From an uncultured Collinsella sp. (lineage in GTDB: Bacteria; Actinomycetota; Coriobacteriia; Coriobacteriales; Coriobacteriaceae), in assembly GCA_900757265.1 (NCBI GenBank), contig CAAENW010000197.1, forward strand, positions 1 through 7,877: a DNA stretch of 7,877 nt, written 5' to 3'. This document shows, in pieces, positions 1 through 5,840 of the stretch. The position numbers and the translations under genes were made by a program. Positions within the stretch are counted from its first letter, which is position 1; each line of letters starts with the position of its first letter. Under the pieces are notes generated by a model, which was not told where the DNA came from, did not search any database, and saw only the letters and a list, made by a program, of their open reading frames with translations.

Positions 1-139
1 CGCCTCTGGCACTTCAACAACATTGTCGCAGCCCCGACCCGCGGTCACGAGCGGGGGCTCCTGTCGTTTCCGTGCCCCTGGATTGGGTCATAGTGTCTGT
101 CGTTGCCAAACATCGGCGTCGCCGTGGTTGTCACTTGGG
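1..139. other. Non-coding or unassigned left edge
   Basis: No gene can be supported here. Plus-strand frame 1 is open from the window edge to a TAG at 91-93, giving about 30 residues that begin RLWHFNNIVAAP. This could be the tail of an upstream gene, but nothing recognisable is visible. A GC-rich imperfect hairpin lies at 30-59 (AGCCCC pairing with GGGGCT, plus an inner CGC/GCG) and is followed by CCTGTCGTTT. It might be a weak terminator of an upstream plus-strand gene, but its stem is bulged and its T-tract interrupted. Confidence 0.35.
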
Positions 140-197
140 GTAGTCATTGGGGACGTTCTTTAATGACTGGTCGTTTAAGAACGTCCCCAATGGCTAC
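140..197. repeat. REP-like palindrome with GTAG/CTAC ends
   Basis: Two 24-base arms (140-163 and 174-197) are inverted complements at 22 of 24 positions, and one of the two differences would be a G-U pair in RNA. The spacer is 10 bases (TGACTGGTCG). The arms share the core CATTGGGGACGTTCTT. The left arm begins with GTAG and the right arm ends with CTAC. REP elements mobilised by RAYT (IS200-like tyrosine) transposases are typically GTAG-flanked palindromes, so this may be a dispersed intergenic element. No transposase gene and no second copy occur in the window, so the REP assignment is inference. It lies downstream of the galT terminator, so it is probably not the terminator of the gal operon. 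Confidence 0.5.
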
Positions 198-201
198 ACT
201 C

Positions 202-247
202 AAAAACGGCGCCCGTCGGCGATGTTGCCGGCGGGCGCCGTTGTCTT
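202..247 (-). terminator. Rho-independent terminator of galKT, possibly bidirectional
   Basis: A 15-bp GC-rich stem pairs 206-220 with 227-241, with one G-U pair and the 6-base loop GATGTT. On the minus strand the stem is followed by CGTTTTTG, a proper U-tract, 50 to 80 bases after the galT stop. On the plus strand it is followed by TTGTCTT, a weaker tract, so it may also stop transcripts arriving from the left. Confidence 0.8.
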
Positions 248-288
248 GAAGACGAAATAGTCCGTTTTCCTCCGTCCCCAAGGGATCA

Positions 289-1908
289 TTACAGTGAGTC
301 GATAAAGCGCTGCTGGGCGGCGCGGCCGGCTTCGTCCCACTTAAAGACGCCGGCGTTGTCGAGCACGTGGCCAAACACTACGCCGACTTCCTCGTGCAGG
401 ATGCCGATGGCGCTATCCGCCGTAAGCTCGTCGGCGCGGCGGGCATAGACATCCTCGGCCCACGCGGCATGGCTACGGCAGAGGTCGTCGCCCTCGAGCG
501 CGCCGGCAAGGTCGTAGCTGGTATCGGCTTTGGCCGCCAGCAGGTGCTCGCGGACAGCGCCGAGCTCGGGAACCAGACGCGGCGGCAAAATGGCCAGGCC
601 CATGACCTCGATCAGGCCGATGTTCTCCTTCTTAATATGGTGAAACTCGGCATGCGGGTGGAACACGCCCAGCGGGTGCTCGTCGGTCGTGATGTTGCAA
701 CGAAGCGCCAGGTAGGCCTCGTAGATCTCGCCGCCGGCATTGCCGCGGGAGTCGACGCGGCGGATGACGGGCGTCACGGTGTTGTGCGCTACGCCGTCGG
801 CCGTGTGCGCGATAACGCCCACAGACTCGTCGGTCCACTCGCGCCAGGCGAGGATAATCTTCTCGGCAGCGTCGAGCAGCTGAGCGCGGTCATGCGAGCG
901 CAGGCGCAGCACCGAGAGCGGCCACTGCAGCACAGTGCCGGTGACCTGGTCAAAACCGGGCACGCTAAACTGCGAGACCTCGGCGGCATGCATCATGGGG
1001 AACTCGTGCGCGCCGCCCTGGAAGTGGTCGTGCGACAGAATCGAGCCGCCCACGATAGACAGGTCGGCGTTGGAGCCGATGAAGTAATGCGGGAACAGGT
1101 CCACAAAGTCGAGCAGGCAGGTCAAGCCCTTGCGGTCGACGTGCATCGGACGATGCTCGGAGCTCATGGCAATGCAATGCTCGTTAAAGTACGCGTACGG
1201 GCTGTACTGGAAACCCCAGCGCTCGCCGTTGAGCTGGATGGGGATAATGCGCAGGTTTTGGCGAGCGGGGTGAGCGCCGCCGTCGGCTGCGGCGGAGCGT
1301 CCGGGATAGCCCTCGTTTTCGATGCAGAGCTGGCAGGCGGGATACTTCTCGCCCGTGTTCTTTGCGGCACCAGCCGCGGCGATATCGCGTGGGTCCTTCT
1401 CAGGCTTGGAGAGGTTGATGGTGATCTCAAGATCGCCCCAGTTGGTGGGGGTGCTCCATTTGATGTTGCGCGCGATGGCGGCACGGCGCACGTAGCCGGC
1501 GTCGCAGCACAGGCCGTAGAACCAGTCGGTTGCGGCGCGGGGCTCGTTGACGCCCATGCGTCCGTTGAACTCCTCGTTTACAACCGAAGGCCTCGGCATG
1601 AGCGCACCCATGATGCGCATGGCGATGCGGTCGCGGCCTGACGCCGTGTCCTCGGCGGCACCGTTGGTAACGGCGGCCTCGGAAAGCGCGGCAAGCGTGC
1701 CTTCAAGATCAAAGTCGGGCAGGGTATTGGGGTGCAAGAGCGAGAGTTTCTCAACCTGGAGCGCCCAGGCCATATCGAGTGCGGGACCCGTGGCGCCGAT
1801 GCACTCCAAAATGGTGTTGTATGCCCAGATCCGGTCGTCCTGGCCGATCATCGATCGGTGGATGGCGTACTCGATCAGGTTCTGCGCGGCCTCTCGCACG
1901 TCAGTCAT
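289..1908 (-). CDS. galT: UDP-glucose--hexose-1-phosphate uridylyltransferase (type 2 GalT)
   Basis: Cytoplasmic Leloir-pathway enzyme that exchanges galactose-1-phosphate with UDP-glucose to give UDP-galactose and glucose-1-phosphate. The protein is 539 aa from the chosen start. It carries the catalytic HxHxQ motif as HDHFQ at residues 293-297, whose second His is the expected uridylylated nucleophile. A CQLC pair lies at 192-195, followed by ENEGYPGR, and the C-terminal block HPHAEFHH with KKENIGLIEVMG lies at about 417-437. These are hallmarks of the type-2 GalT family of Firmicutes and relatives, not of E. coli-type GalT. At 539 aa it is somewhat longer than the roughly 500 aa I recall for that family. 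The chosen ATG overlaps the galK stop as TAATG. An in-frame ATG nine bases upstream (1915-1917) is the alternative. Neither has a clear Shine-Dalgarno site, so translation is probably coupled to galK. Confidence 0.95.
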   Translation of the reverse strand: MTDVREAAQNLIEYAIHRSMIGQDDRIWAYNTILECIGATGPALDMAWALQVEKLSLLHPNTLPDFDLEGTLAALSEAAVTNGAAEDTASGRDRIAMRIMGALMPRPSVVNEEFNGRMGVNEPRAATDWFYGLCCDAGYVRRAAIARNIKWSTPTNWGDLEITINLSKPEKDPRDIAAAGAAKNTGEKYPACQLCIENEGYPGRSAAADGGAHPARQNLRIIPIQLNGERWGFQYSPYAYFNEHCIAMSSEHRPMHVDRKGLTCLLDFVDLFPHYFIGSNADLSIVGGSILSHDHFQGGAHEFPMMHAAEVSQFSVPGFDQVTGTVLQWPLSVLRLRSHDRAQLLDAAEKIILAWREWTDESVGVIAHTADGVAHNTVTPVIRRVDSRGNAGGEIYEAYLALRCNITTDEHPLGVFHPHAEFHHIKKENIGLIEVMGLAILPPRLVPELGAVREHLLAAKADTSYDLAGALEGDDLCRSHAAWAEDVYARRADELTADSAIGILHEEVGVVFGHVLDNAGVFKWDEAGRAAQQRFIDSL

Positions 1909-3113
1909 TACAGCCATGCCGCGTAAGCCCCCTTGTCAGAGATGGCGTAGTGACGGGCAGAGCCCTCGCCCAGCCAGCCGTTCATCTTGGCAATGAAGGT
2001 GTCGACCAGATCGAGCGGCACGAAGGCCTGGATGGTGCCACCAAAGCCGCCACCGTGGATACGGACGGCGCCGCGGCCGTCGAGCACGTGCTCGGCCAGC
2101 GCCAGGGCATACATGGAAGGCTGCTCGGAACCCAGCTTGGCAACAACATTCTGCAGGTACATGGCAGAGCTGGCGCCGGACTCGCGCGTCAGGACCAGGA
2201 ACTGGTCAATGTCGCCAGCGTTCAGGGCTGCCCAGCGCTTGTCGACCAGGCCGTTCTCGTACCAGTAGTGAACGGCGCGCAGGCAGGCGCGGTCGCCCAG
2301 CTTGGCGCGCAGCTCGGGGAGCTTGGCGTCAAAGTCGGCAACGTTGACCTCGCACAGGCGTGCCTTGCCAAACTCGGCGGCGACGTCCTGCATCTCGCGC
2401 GGAACGGCGGCGTAGTCGTCGGTAGCCGCCACATGGTCGGCGCCAACCTTAACGAGCACGAGCGCATAGCCGTGATCCTCAAAGTTGAGCTCGAGCTTCT
2501 GGGTTTTAGGCTGAGCCTGGTCCTCAAAGTCCATGTAGGCGAGGCCGCCCAGGCACACGGCGGCTTGGTCCATCAGACCGCAGGGCTTGCCGTAATAGTT
2601 GTTCTCGGTGCGCTGGCTCATCTGGGCGAGCGCGACGGGCTCAATGGCGGGCGCGCCCCAGAGCGTCTCCATGGCGCGGCCGTACGCGGCCTCGACGGCG
2701 GCAGAGCTGGAAAGGCCGCCGCCCGAGGGGACGGAGCAGGTGAAGGCGAAGTCGAAGCCCTGGGGCTCAACGCCCAGAGCAGCGATTTCGTGGGCCATGC
2801 CGCGGACGAGGCTCGCGGACGTGCCCTTCTCGGACTCCTGAACGTCTAGCGTGTCGAGCACGATCTCAAACGTGGGATAGCCCTCGTCGGCAACGCGGAC
2901 CTTGTTGGAATCGGTTGCCACGGCGATGCCGTCAACGGCGACATCGAGCGAGCCGGCGATAACGTGGCCGCCCTCGTGGTCGGTGTGGTTGCCGCTGATC
3001 TCGGAGCGGCCGGGCGCGTGCACATAGAGCACCTGGCGATCGCCGATGGGGCCAAACTCCTCCTCAAACAGCTTGGTGAGCGTGGCGAGTGTCTTTTCGT
3101 CGGGGGTGGTCAT
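1908..3113 (-). CDS. galK: Galactokinase
   Basis: Phosphorylates alpha-D-galactose with ATP to galactose-1-phosphate, the substrate of the GalT encoded directly downstream. The protein is 401 aa, a normal GHMP-kinase galactokinase length. Motif 1 is APGRSEISGNHTDHEGG at residues 33-49. The phosphate-binding motif 2 is PSGGGLSSSAA at 129-139. The catalytic-base region is GLMDQ at 179-183 (Asp182). The glycine-rich motif 3 is HGGGFGG at 343-349. A DDY at 222-224 corresponds to the galactose-contacting Tyr region of other galactokinases. Motif 1 has Asn42 where classic enzymes have Glu (GEHTDY). I know this GNHTDH form from some anaerobe galactokinases, so I treat it as a subfamily trait. The start is fixed by GGAAAGGA at 3119-3126. 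The frame stays open 24 codons further upstream, but that stretch crosses operator DNA. First gene of the galKT operon. Confidence 0.96.
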   Translation of the reverse strand: MTTPDEKTLATLTKLFEEEFGPIGDRQVLYVHAPGRSEISGNHTDHEGGHVIAGSLDVAVDGIAVATDSNKVRVADEGYPTFEIVLDTLDVQESEKGTSASLVRGMAHEIAALGVEPQGFDFAFTCSVPSGGGLSSSAAVEAAYGRAMETLWGAPAIEPVALAQMSQRTENNYYGKPCGLMDQAAVCLGGLAYMDFEDQAQPKTQKLELNFEDHGYALVLVKVGADHVAATDDYAAVPREMQDVAAEFGKARLCEVNVADFDAKLPELRAKLGDRACLRAVHYWYENGLVDKRWAALNAGDIDQFLVLTRESGASSAMYLQNVVAKLGSEQPSMYALALAEHVLDGRGAVRIHGGGFGGTIQAFVPLDLVDTFIAKMNGWLGEGSARHYAISDKGAYAAWL

Positions 3114-3118
3114 GAGGG

Positions 3119-3126
3119 TCCTTTCC
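3119..3126 (-). promoter_or_regulatory. Ribosome binding site of galK
   Basis: GGAAAGGA on the minus strand ends five bases before the ATG at 3113. It decides the start in favour of the 401-aa protein over the upstream ATG at 3185. Confidence 0.8.
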
Positions 3127-3157
3127 TTGGCGCATACTGACGAGTTTTCCGTCGTAG

Positions 3158-3171
3158 TGAGTACGTTAACA
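3158..3171. promoter_or_regulatory. LacI-family operator 1 (galK-proximal)
   Basis: TGAGTACGTTAACA is an imperfect palindrome around a central CG, the usual shape of LacI/GalR-family operators. It is identical, in reverse orientation, to operator 2. Its centre is about 51 bp upstream of the galK start codon, a position where a bound repressor could block galK transcription. Confidence 0.75.
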
Positions 3172-3178
3172 ATCTGAA

Positions 3179-3208
3179 GCGGCATAAACTCAGCATCTAC
3201 GATGCCGC
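3179..3208 (-). other. Inverted repeat between gal operators 1 and 2
   Basis: GCGGCAT (3179-3185) and ATGCCGC (3202-3208) form a perfect 7-bp inverted repeat with a 16-base spacer. If galK transcription starts near operator 2, this would be a hairpin in the galK leader RNA. It has no U-tract, so it is not a terminator. Its function is unknown and it may be coincidental. Confidence 0.35.
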
Positions 3209-3221
3209 ACGTTACGGGCTA

Positions 3222-3235
3222 TGTTAACGTACTCA
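3222..3235. promoter_or_regulatory. LacI-family operator 2 (central)
   Basis: TGTTAACGTACTCA is the exact reverse complement of operator 1. Its centre is 64 bp from operator 1 and 123 bp from operator 3. It lies between the two divergent transcription units, so it may serve both. A galK promoter is expected near here on the minus strand, but I could not identify convincing -35 and -10 elements. Confidence 0.75.
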
Positions 3236-3288
3236 TAACACAACACTTATCACTTTTTGAGAATCTGGTAATCGGTAGAAATTCAGCC

Positions 3289-3318
3289 GTGAACGGTACT
3301 GCCGTATGGACTTATAAA
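3289..3318 (+). promoter_or_regulatory. Candidate promoter of the LacI-family regulator
   Basis: TATAAA at 3313-3318 is a good -10 element. The best -35 candidate is the weak GTGAAC at 3289-3294, with an 18-bp spacer. Transcription would begin near 3325, so operator 3 (3345-3358) would sit just downstream of the start point, as expected for self-repression. The weak -35 keeps confidence low. Confidence 0.4.
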
Positions 3319-3344
3319 GCAGAAGAGATGCAGATAGAAAAAGT

Positions 3345-3358
3345 AGAGTACGTTAACA
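3345..3358. promoter_or_regulatory. LacI-family operator 3 (regulator-proximal)
   Basis: AGAGTACGTTAACA matches operator 1 at 13 of 14 positions and has the same orientation. It lies about 100 bp before the GTG start of the LacI-family gene, downstream of its TATAAA element. The position fits autoregulation and, together with the other sites, possible DNA looping. Confidence 0.72.
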
Positions 3359-3440
3359 TGCGTCCGACGATAGTGGGCTTCGGCGCGGGGTGTATTTCTG
3401 CCCGGGCCGGCATTCACGCTATTCAGATCTCGCAAGGGTG

Positions 3441-3448
3441 AAGGTGAT
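3441..3448 (+). promoter_or_regulatory. Ribosome binding site of the LacI-family gene
   Basis: AAGGTGAT closely matches the 16S rRNA 3'-end complement. It is followed at normal spacing by a GTG at 3452-3454, which supports the GTG as start codon over the ATG 15 codons further in. Confidence 0.75.
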
Positions 3449-3451
3449 CCT

Positions 3452-4483
3452 GTGGCAAGGCGCCCGTCCAACGATACCAGTTCGCGTCCGGTCTCCATGG
3501 CCGACGTCGCCCGCGCTGCTGGCGTTTCACAGCAGACGGTTTCGCGCGTCGCCAACGGCTTGCCCAACGTTAACGAGCAGACGCGCCAGCGCGTGCAGGC
3601 CGCTATGCAAGAGCTCGGCTTTCGTCCGAGTTATGCCGGTCGCTCGCTGCGCGACGGTCGTTACCATTCGGTTGGCCTATGCGTCAACGATGTTACCAAG
3701 TTTGGCAACCTCTCAATGATCGACGGCATCGCCAGTGCTGCTCGTGAGCATAATTGCGCCATCACGCTGGTTGAGATGTCCAAGACCGAGGAGTTTTCGC
3801 TTGCCGAGGCCACGCGCCGTATGGCCGCGCTGCCCGTGGACGGCATCATCATCGGCATGAGTCGTATGGCGCCCGATTTTGAGACGTTTGATCCACTGCC
3901 GGGCATTGGCACGGTCATCGTTACCATGTACGCGCATCCGCGCGTGACCACAGTTGACTCTGATCATTACGGCTGCTCGCTATTGCTTATGGATCACCTG
4001 TTTGAGCTGGGGCACGAGCAGATTCGCTATATTGGCGGCCCGTCGTTCTCGGTCGACGAGCAATTTCGTCGCGCCGGTTGGCAGGATGCGCTCGAGCGTA
4101 AACACATTAAGCCACAGGCGCCGTTCGAGGGCGACTGGTCTGCCAACAGCGGTTACGAGGCCGGCAGATATCTGGCCGAACACGACCGCACCATGACGGC
4201 GATTTACGCGGCAAACGACCAGATGGCAAATGGCGCCATTGCAGCGCTGCGTGATAGCGGTCTGCGCGTGCCCGAGGACGTGAGCGTGGTGGGTGTCGAT
4301 GACTCGCTCGACGACTTTGTAGCACATAACGAGCTCACGACCGTGCGATTCGATCTGCATCAGCGCGGACGCGAGGTGTTCGAGCATGCGGTTCCCAAGG
4401 CGGGTACGGCGGGCAAAACCGTTGCCATTCGTATTCCCGGCCAGCTCATCATTCGACATAGCACGGCGATACCGCGCTCATAG
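3452..4483 (+). CDS. LacI/GalR-family transcriptional regulator, probable gal operon repressor
   Basis: DNA-binding sugar sensor of 343 aa, the normal LacI-family length, starting at GTG. The N-terminal helix-turn-helix spans about residues 16-35 (SMADVARAAGVSQQTVSRVA). The hinge region lies at about 56-67 (GFRPSYAGRSL), and its Leu66 is in the position of the minor-groove-intercalating Leu of LacI. The rest is a periplasmic-binding-protein-like effector domain, including the typical VPEDVSVVGVDD near residue 273. Recognition-helix residues after VS are QQ, where LacI has YQ, so its operator should differ from the lac operator. Three matching operators lie in the divergent region shared with galK, so repression of galKT and of itself is strongly suggested. 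Galactose, or a galactose-derived sugar, is the likely inducer, but that is inferred from context only. There is no convincing terminator after it. Confidence 0.93.
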   Translation: MARRPSNDTSSRPVSMADVARAAGVSQQTVSRVANGLPNVNEQTRQRVQAAMQELGFRPSYAGRSLRDGRYHSVGLCVNDVTKFGNLSMIDGIASAAREHNCAITLVEMSKTEEFSLAEATRRMAALPVDGIIIGMSRMAPDFETFDPLPGIGTVIVTMYAHPRVTTVDSDHYGCSLLLMDHLFELGHEQIRYIGGPSFSVDEQFRRAGWQDALERKHIKPQAPFEGDWSANSGYEAGRYLAEHDRTMTAIYAANDQMANGAIAALRDSGLRVPEDVSVVGVDDSLDDFVAHNELTTVRFDLHQRGREVFEHAVPKAGTAGKTVAIRIPGQLIIRHSTAIPRS

Positions 4484-4566
4484 TTTGTGCTGGTAAACGG
4501 CGATTTATCGCATTTCAATAACAATCGGTAAGGATGCCGGCAGATAGCTGTTGGGATGCAGCCGAG

Positions 4567-4575
4567 TGCTATGAT
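4567..4575 (+). promoter_or_regulatory. Extended -10 promoter of the flavodiiron gene
   Basis: TGCTATGAT contains the -10 hexamer TATGAT (4570-4575) preceded by the TGn extension (4567-4569). No good -35 is found at the correct distance, which extended -10 promoters tolerate. Transcription would start near 4582, about 30 bases before the ATG, so the gene can be expressed independently of the LacI-family gene upstream. Confidence 0.6.
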
Positions 4576-4596
4576 AGACGGGCTCTTTTGTCTATC
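4573..4596. promoter_or_regulatory. Inverted repeat at the flavodiiron promoter, candidate operator
   Basis: GATAGAC (4573-4579) and GTCTATC (4590-4596) form a perfect 7-bp inverted repeat with a 10-base spacer. It overlaps the -10 element and the predicted transcription start and ends just before the AGGAGG. The position suits a repressor site. The regulator is unknown, and a chance repeat cannot be excluded. Confidence 0.4.
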
Positions 4597-4597
4597 T

Positions 4598-4603
4598 AGG
4601 AGG
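4598..4603 (+). promoter_or_regulatory. Ribosome binding site of the flavodiiron gene
   Basis: A perfect AGGAGG lies nine bases before the ATG at 4613. It rules out the in-frame ATG at 4556, which lies upstream of the predicted promoter. Confidence 0.85.
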
Positions 4604-4612
4604 CTTTGCCTG

Positions 4613-5773
4613 ATGGAGATCACCAAGGATATCCGCTACGTTGGCGTCGACGATCACGACATTGACCTGTTCGAGGGCCAGTACGATGTGTCCGAGAACG
4701 GTATGGCATACAACAGCTACGTTATCTTGGGCGAAAAGATCGCTGTCGCCGATTCGGTCGACGGCGGTTTTGTCGACGAGTGGCTCGGTAACATCGAAGC
4801 CGTGCTCGACGGCCGCACGCCCGATTACCTGGTCGTTCACCATATGGAGCCCGATCACTCCGCTGGCATCGCCGCCTTTATGGAGCGCTATCCCCAGGCG
4901 CAGATTGTGGCCAGCATGGGCGCCTTCCGCATGATGGTCAACTACTTTGGCACCGATTATCCCGAGCGCAAGATGGTCGTCAAAGAGGGCGACGTGCTCG
5001 ACCTGGGCGGCCACAGCCTGACGTTTGTCGGCGCTCCCAACGTTCACTGGCCCGAGGTGCTGTTCTCCTACGAGGCCACCGACAAGGTGCTCTTTAGTGC
5101 CGACGGCTTTGGCAAGTTTGGCGCCAATGACATCGAAGATCCGGAAGGGTGGGCCTGCGAGGCGCGCCGTTACTACTTTGGCATCGTGGGCAAGTTCGGC
5201 AAGTTTGTGCAAGCGGTGCTCAAGAAGGCCGCCGATTTGGACATCCAGGTTATCTGTCCGCTCCATGGCCCCGTGCTGACCGAGAACCTGGGCTACTACC
5301 TCGACACCTACAACACCTGGTCGAGCTATCAGCCCGAGGACGAGGGAATCACCATTGCCTACGCGAGCGTGTATGGCCATCTGAAGGCTGCCGTTGAGGA
5401 GCTTGCATCTGCGCTCGAGGCCCGCGGCCAGAAGGTTTCCGTCTTTGACCTGGCTCGCGACGACATGGCCGAGGCCGTTGAGGATGCGTTCCGCTATGAC
5501 CGTCTGGTGCTCGCCTCCATCACCTATCAGGGCGAGATCTTCCCGTTCGTGAGTACCTTTATCCACACGCTTGCCGAGCACGCCTATCAGAACCGTACGG
5601 TGGCGCTAGTCGAGGCCGGCTCCTGGGCGCCCACTGCCGCCAAGGTAATGACCAAGGAGCTCGAGGGGATGAAGGACATCACCCTGGCGCAGAACAAGGT
5701 GACCGTGCTGGGCTCGCTCAACGACGCCTCGCGCGCTCAGATTGAGGCCCTCGCCGACGAGCTTTCCAAGTAG
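4613..5773 (+). CDS. Class A flavodiiron protein (FprA-type O2/NO reductase)
   Basis: Cytoplasmic enzyme that reduces O2 to water and/or NO to N2O, protecting anaerobes from oxidative or nitrosative stress. The 386-aa protein has an N-terminal metallo-beta-lactamase-like diiron domain. Its ligands are all visible: the HxExDH motif as HMEPDH (His77, Glu79, Asp81, His82), His145 in VHWPE, Asp164 in SADGFG and His218 in CPLHGP. From about residue 245 follows a flavodoxin-like FMN domain with the phosphate-loop region YASVYGH (250-256) and a second flavin-site stretch EAGSWAP (334-340). It ends directly after the flavodoxin domain, with no rubredoxin or flavin-reductase extension, so it needs an external electron donor such as rubredoxin or F420H2; the donor is not encoded here. 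Sequence alone cannot decide O2 or NO preference. It is flanked by its own promoter and terminator and appears monocistronic. Confidence 0.95.
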   Translation: MEITKDIRYVGVDDHDIDLFEGQYDVSENGMAYNSYVILGEKIAVADSVDGGFVDEWLGNIEAVLDGRTPDYLVVHHMEPDHSAGIAAFMERYPQAQIVASMGAFRMMVNYFGTDYPERKMVVKEGDVLDLGGHSLTFVGAPNVHWPEVLFSYEATDKVLFSADGFGKFGANDIEDPEGWACEARRYYFGIVGKFGKFVQAVLKKAADLDIQVICPLHGPVLTENLGYYLDTYNTWSSYQPEDEGITIAYASVYGHLKAAVEELASALEARGQKVSVFDLARDDMAEAVEDAFRYDRLVLASITYQGEIFPFVSTFIHTLAEHAYQNRTVALVEAGSWAPTAAKVMTKELEGMKDITLAQNKVTVLGSLNDASRAQIEALADELSK

Positions 5774-5796
5774 CGACACGTTCACTTTTGACGCTC

Positions 5797-5840
5797 AACC
5801 ACCACAAAGGGGGCAGACACCTTTGTGGTGGTTTTTGTTT
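5797..5840 (+). terminator. Strong Rho-independent terminator after the flavodiiron gene
   Basis: A perfect 14-bp stem pairs 5797-5810 (AACCACCACAAAGG) with 5820-5833, with a 9-base loop, followed by TTTGTTT. The T-tract runs into the stop codon of the convergent DeoR-family gene (5839-5841). On the minus strand the stem lacks a U-tract, so it acts mainly on plus-strand transcripts. Confidence 0.92.

Noticed and set aside
30..59. Terminator hairpin for an upstream gene
   Set aside because: The stem is bulged, the T-tract is broken and no upstream gene can be identified, so it is only mentioned in the left-edge entry.
144..374. Small minus-strand open frame (76 codons) at the galT 3' end
   Set aside because: It crosses the terminator hairpin and the palindrome and overlaps galT out of frame, with no supporting features.
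367..1641. Long plus-strand open frame of 424 codons opposite galT
   Set aside because: It is the antisense shadow of galT, produced by GC-rich codon use. It has no recognisable domain and no ribosome binding site, while galT has clear family motifs.
1779..2849. Plus-strand open frame of 356 codons opposite galK
   Set aside because: Antisense shadow of galK, with low-complexity composition and no family motifs.
3202..3441. Small plus-strand open frame (79 codons) between galK and the LacI-family gene
   Set aside because: It has no ribosome binding site, spans operators 2 and 3 and the regulator's promoter, and ends on the regulator's ribosome binding site.
3562..3575. ACGTTAAC inside the LacI-family coding region as a fourth operator
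   Set aside because: Only one half-site resembles the operator. The other half (GCCCAA) does not match TGAGTA, and the sequence is explained by coding for NVNEQ.
4484..4566. Terminator after the LacI-family gene
   Set aside because: Only short 4 to 5-bp inverted repeats without a T-tract are present, so read-through into the flavodiiron gene remains possible.
4592..5581. Minus-strand open frame of 329 codons opposite the flavodiiron gene
   Set aside because: Antisense shadow. The plus strand carries all diiron ligands in the right order.
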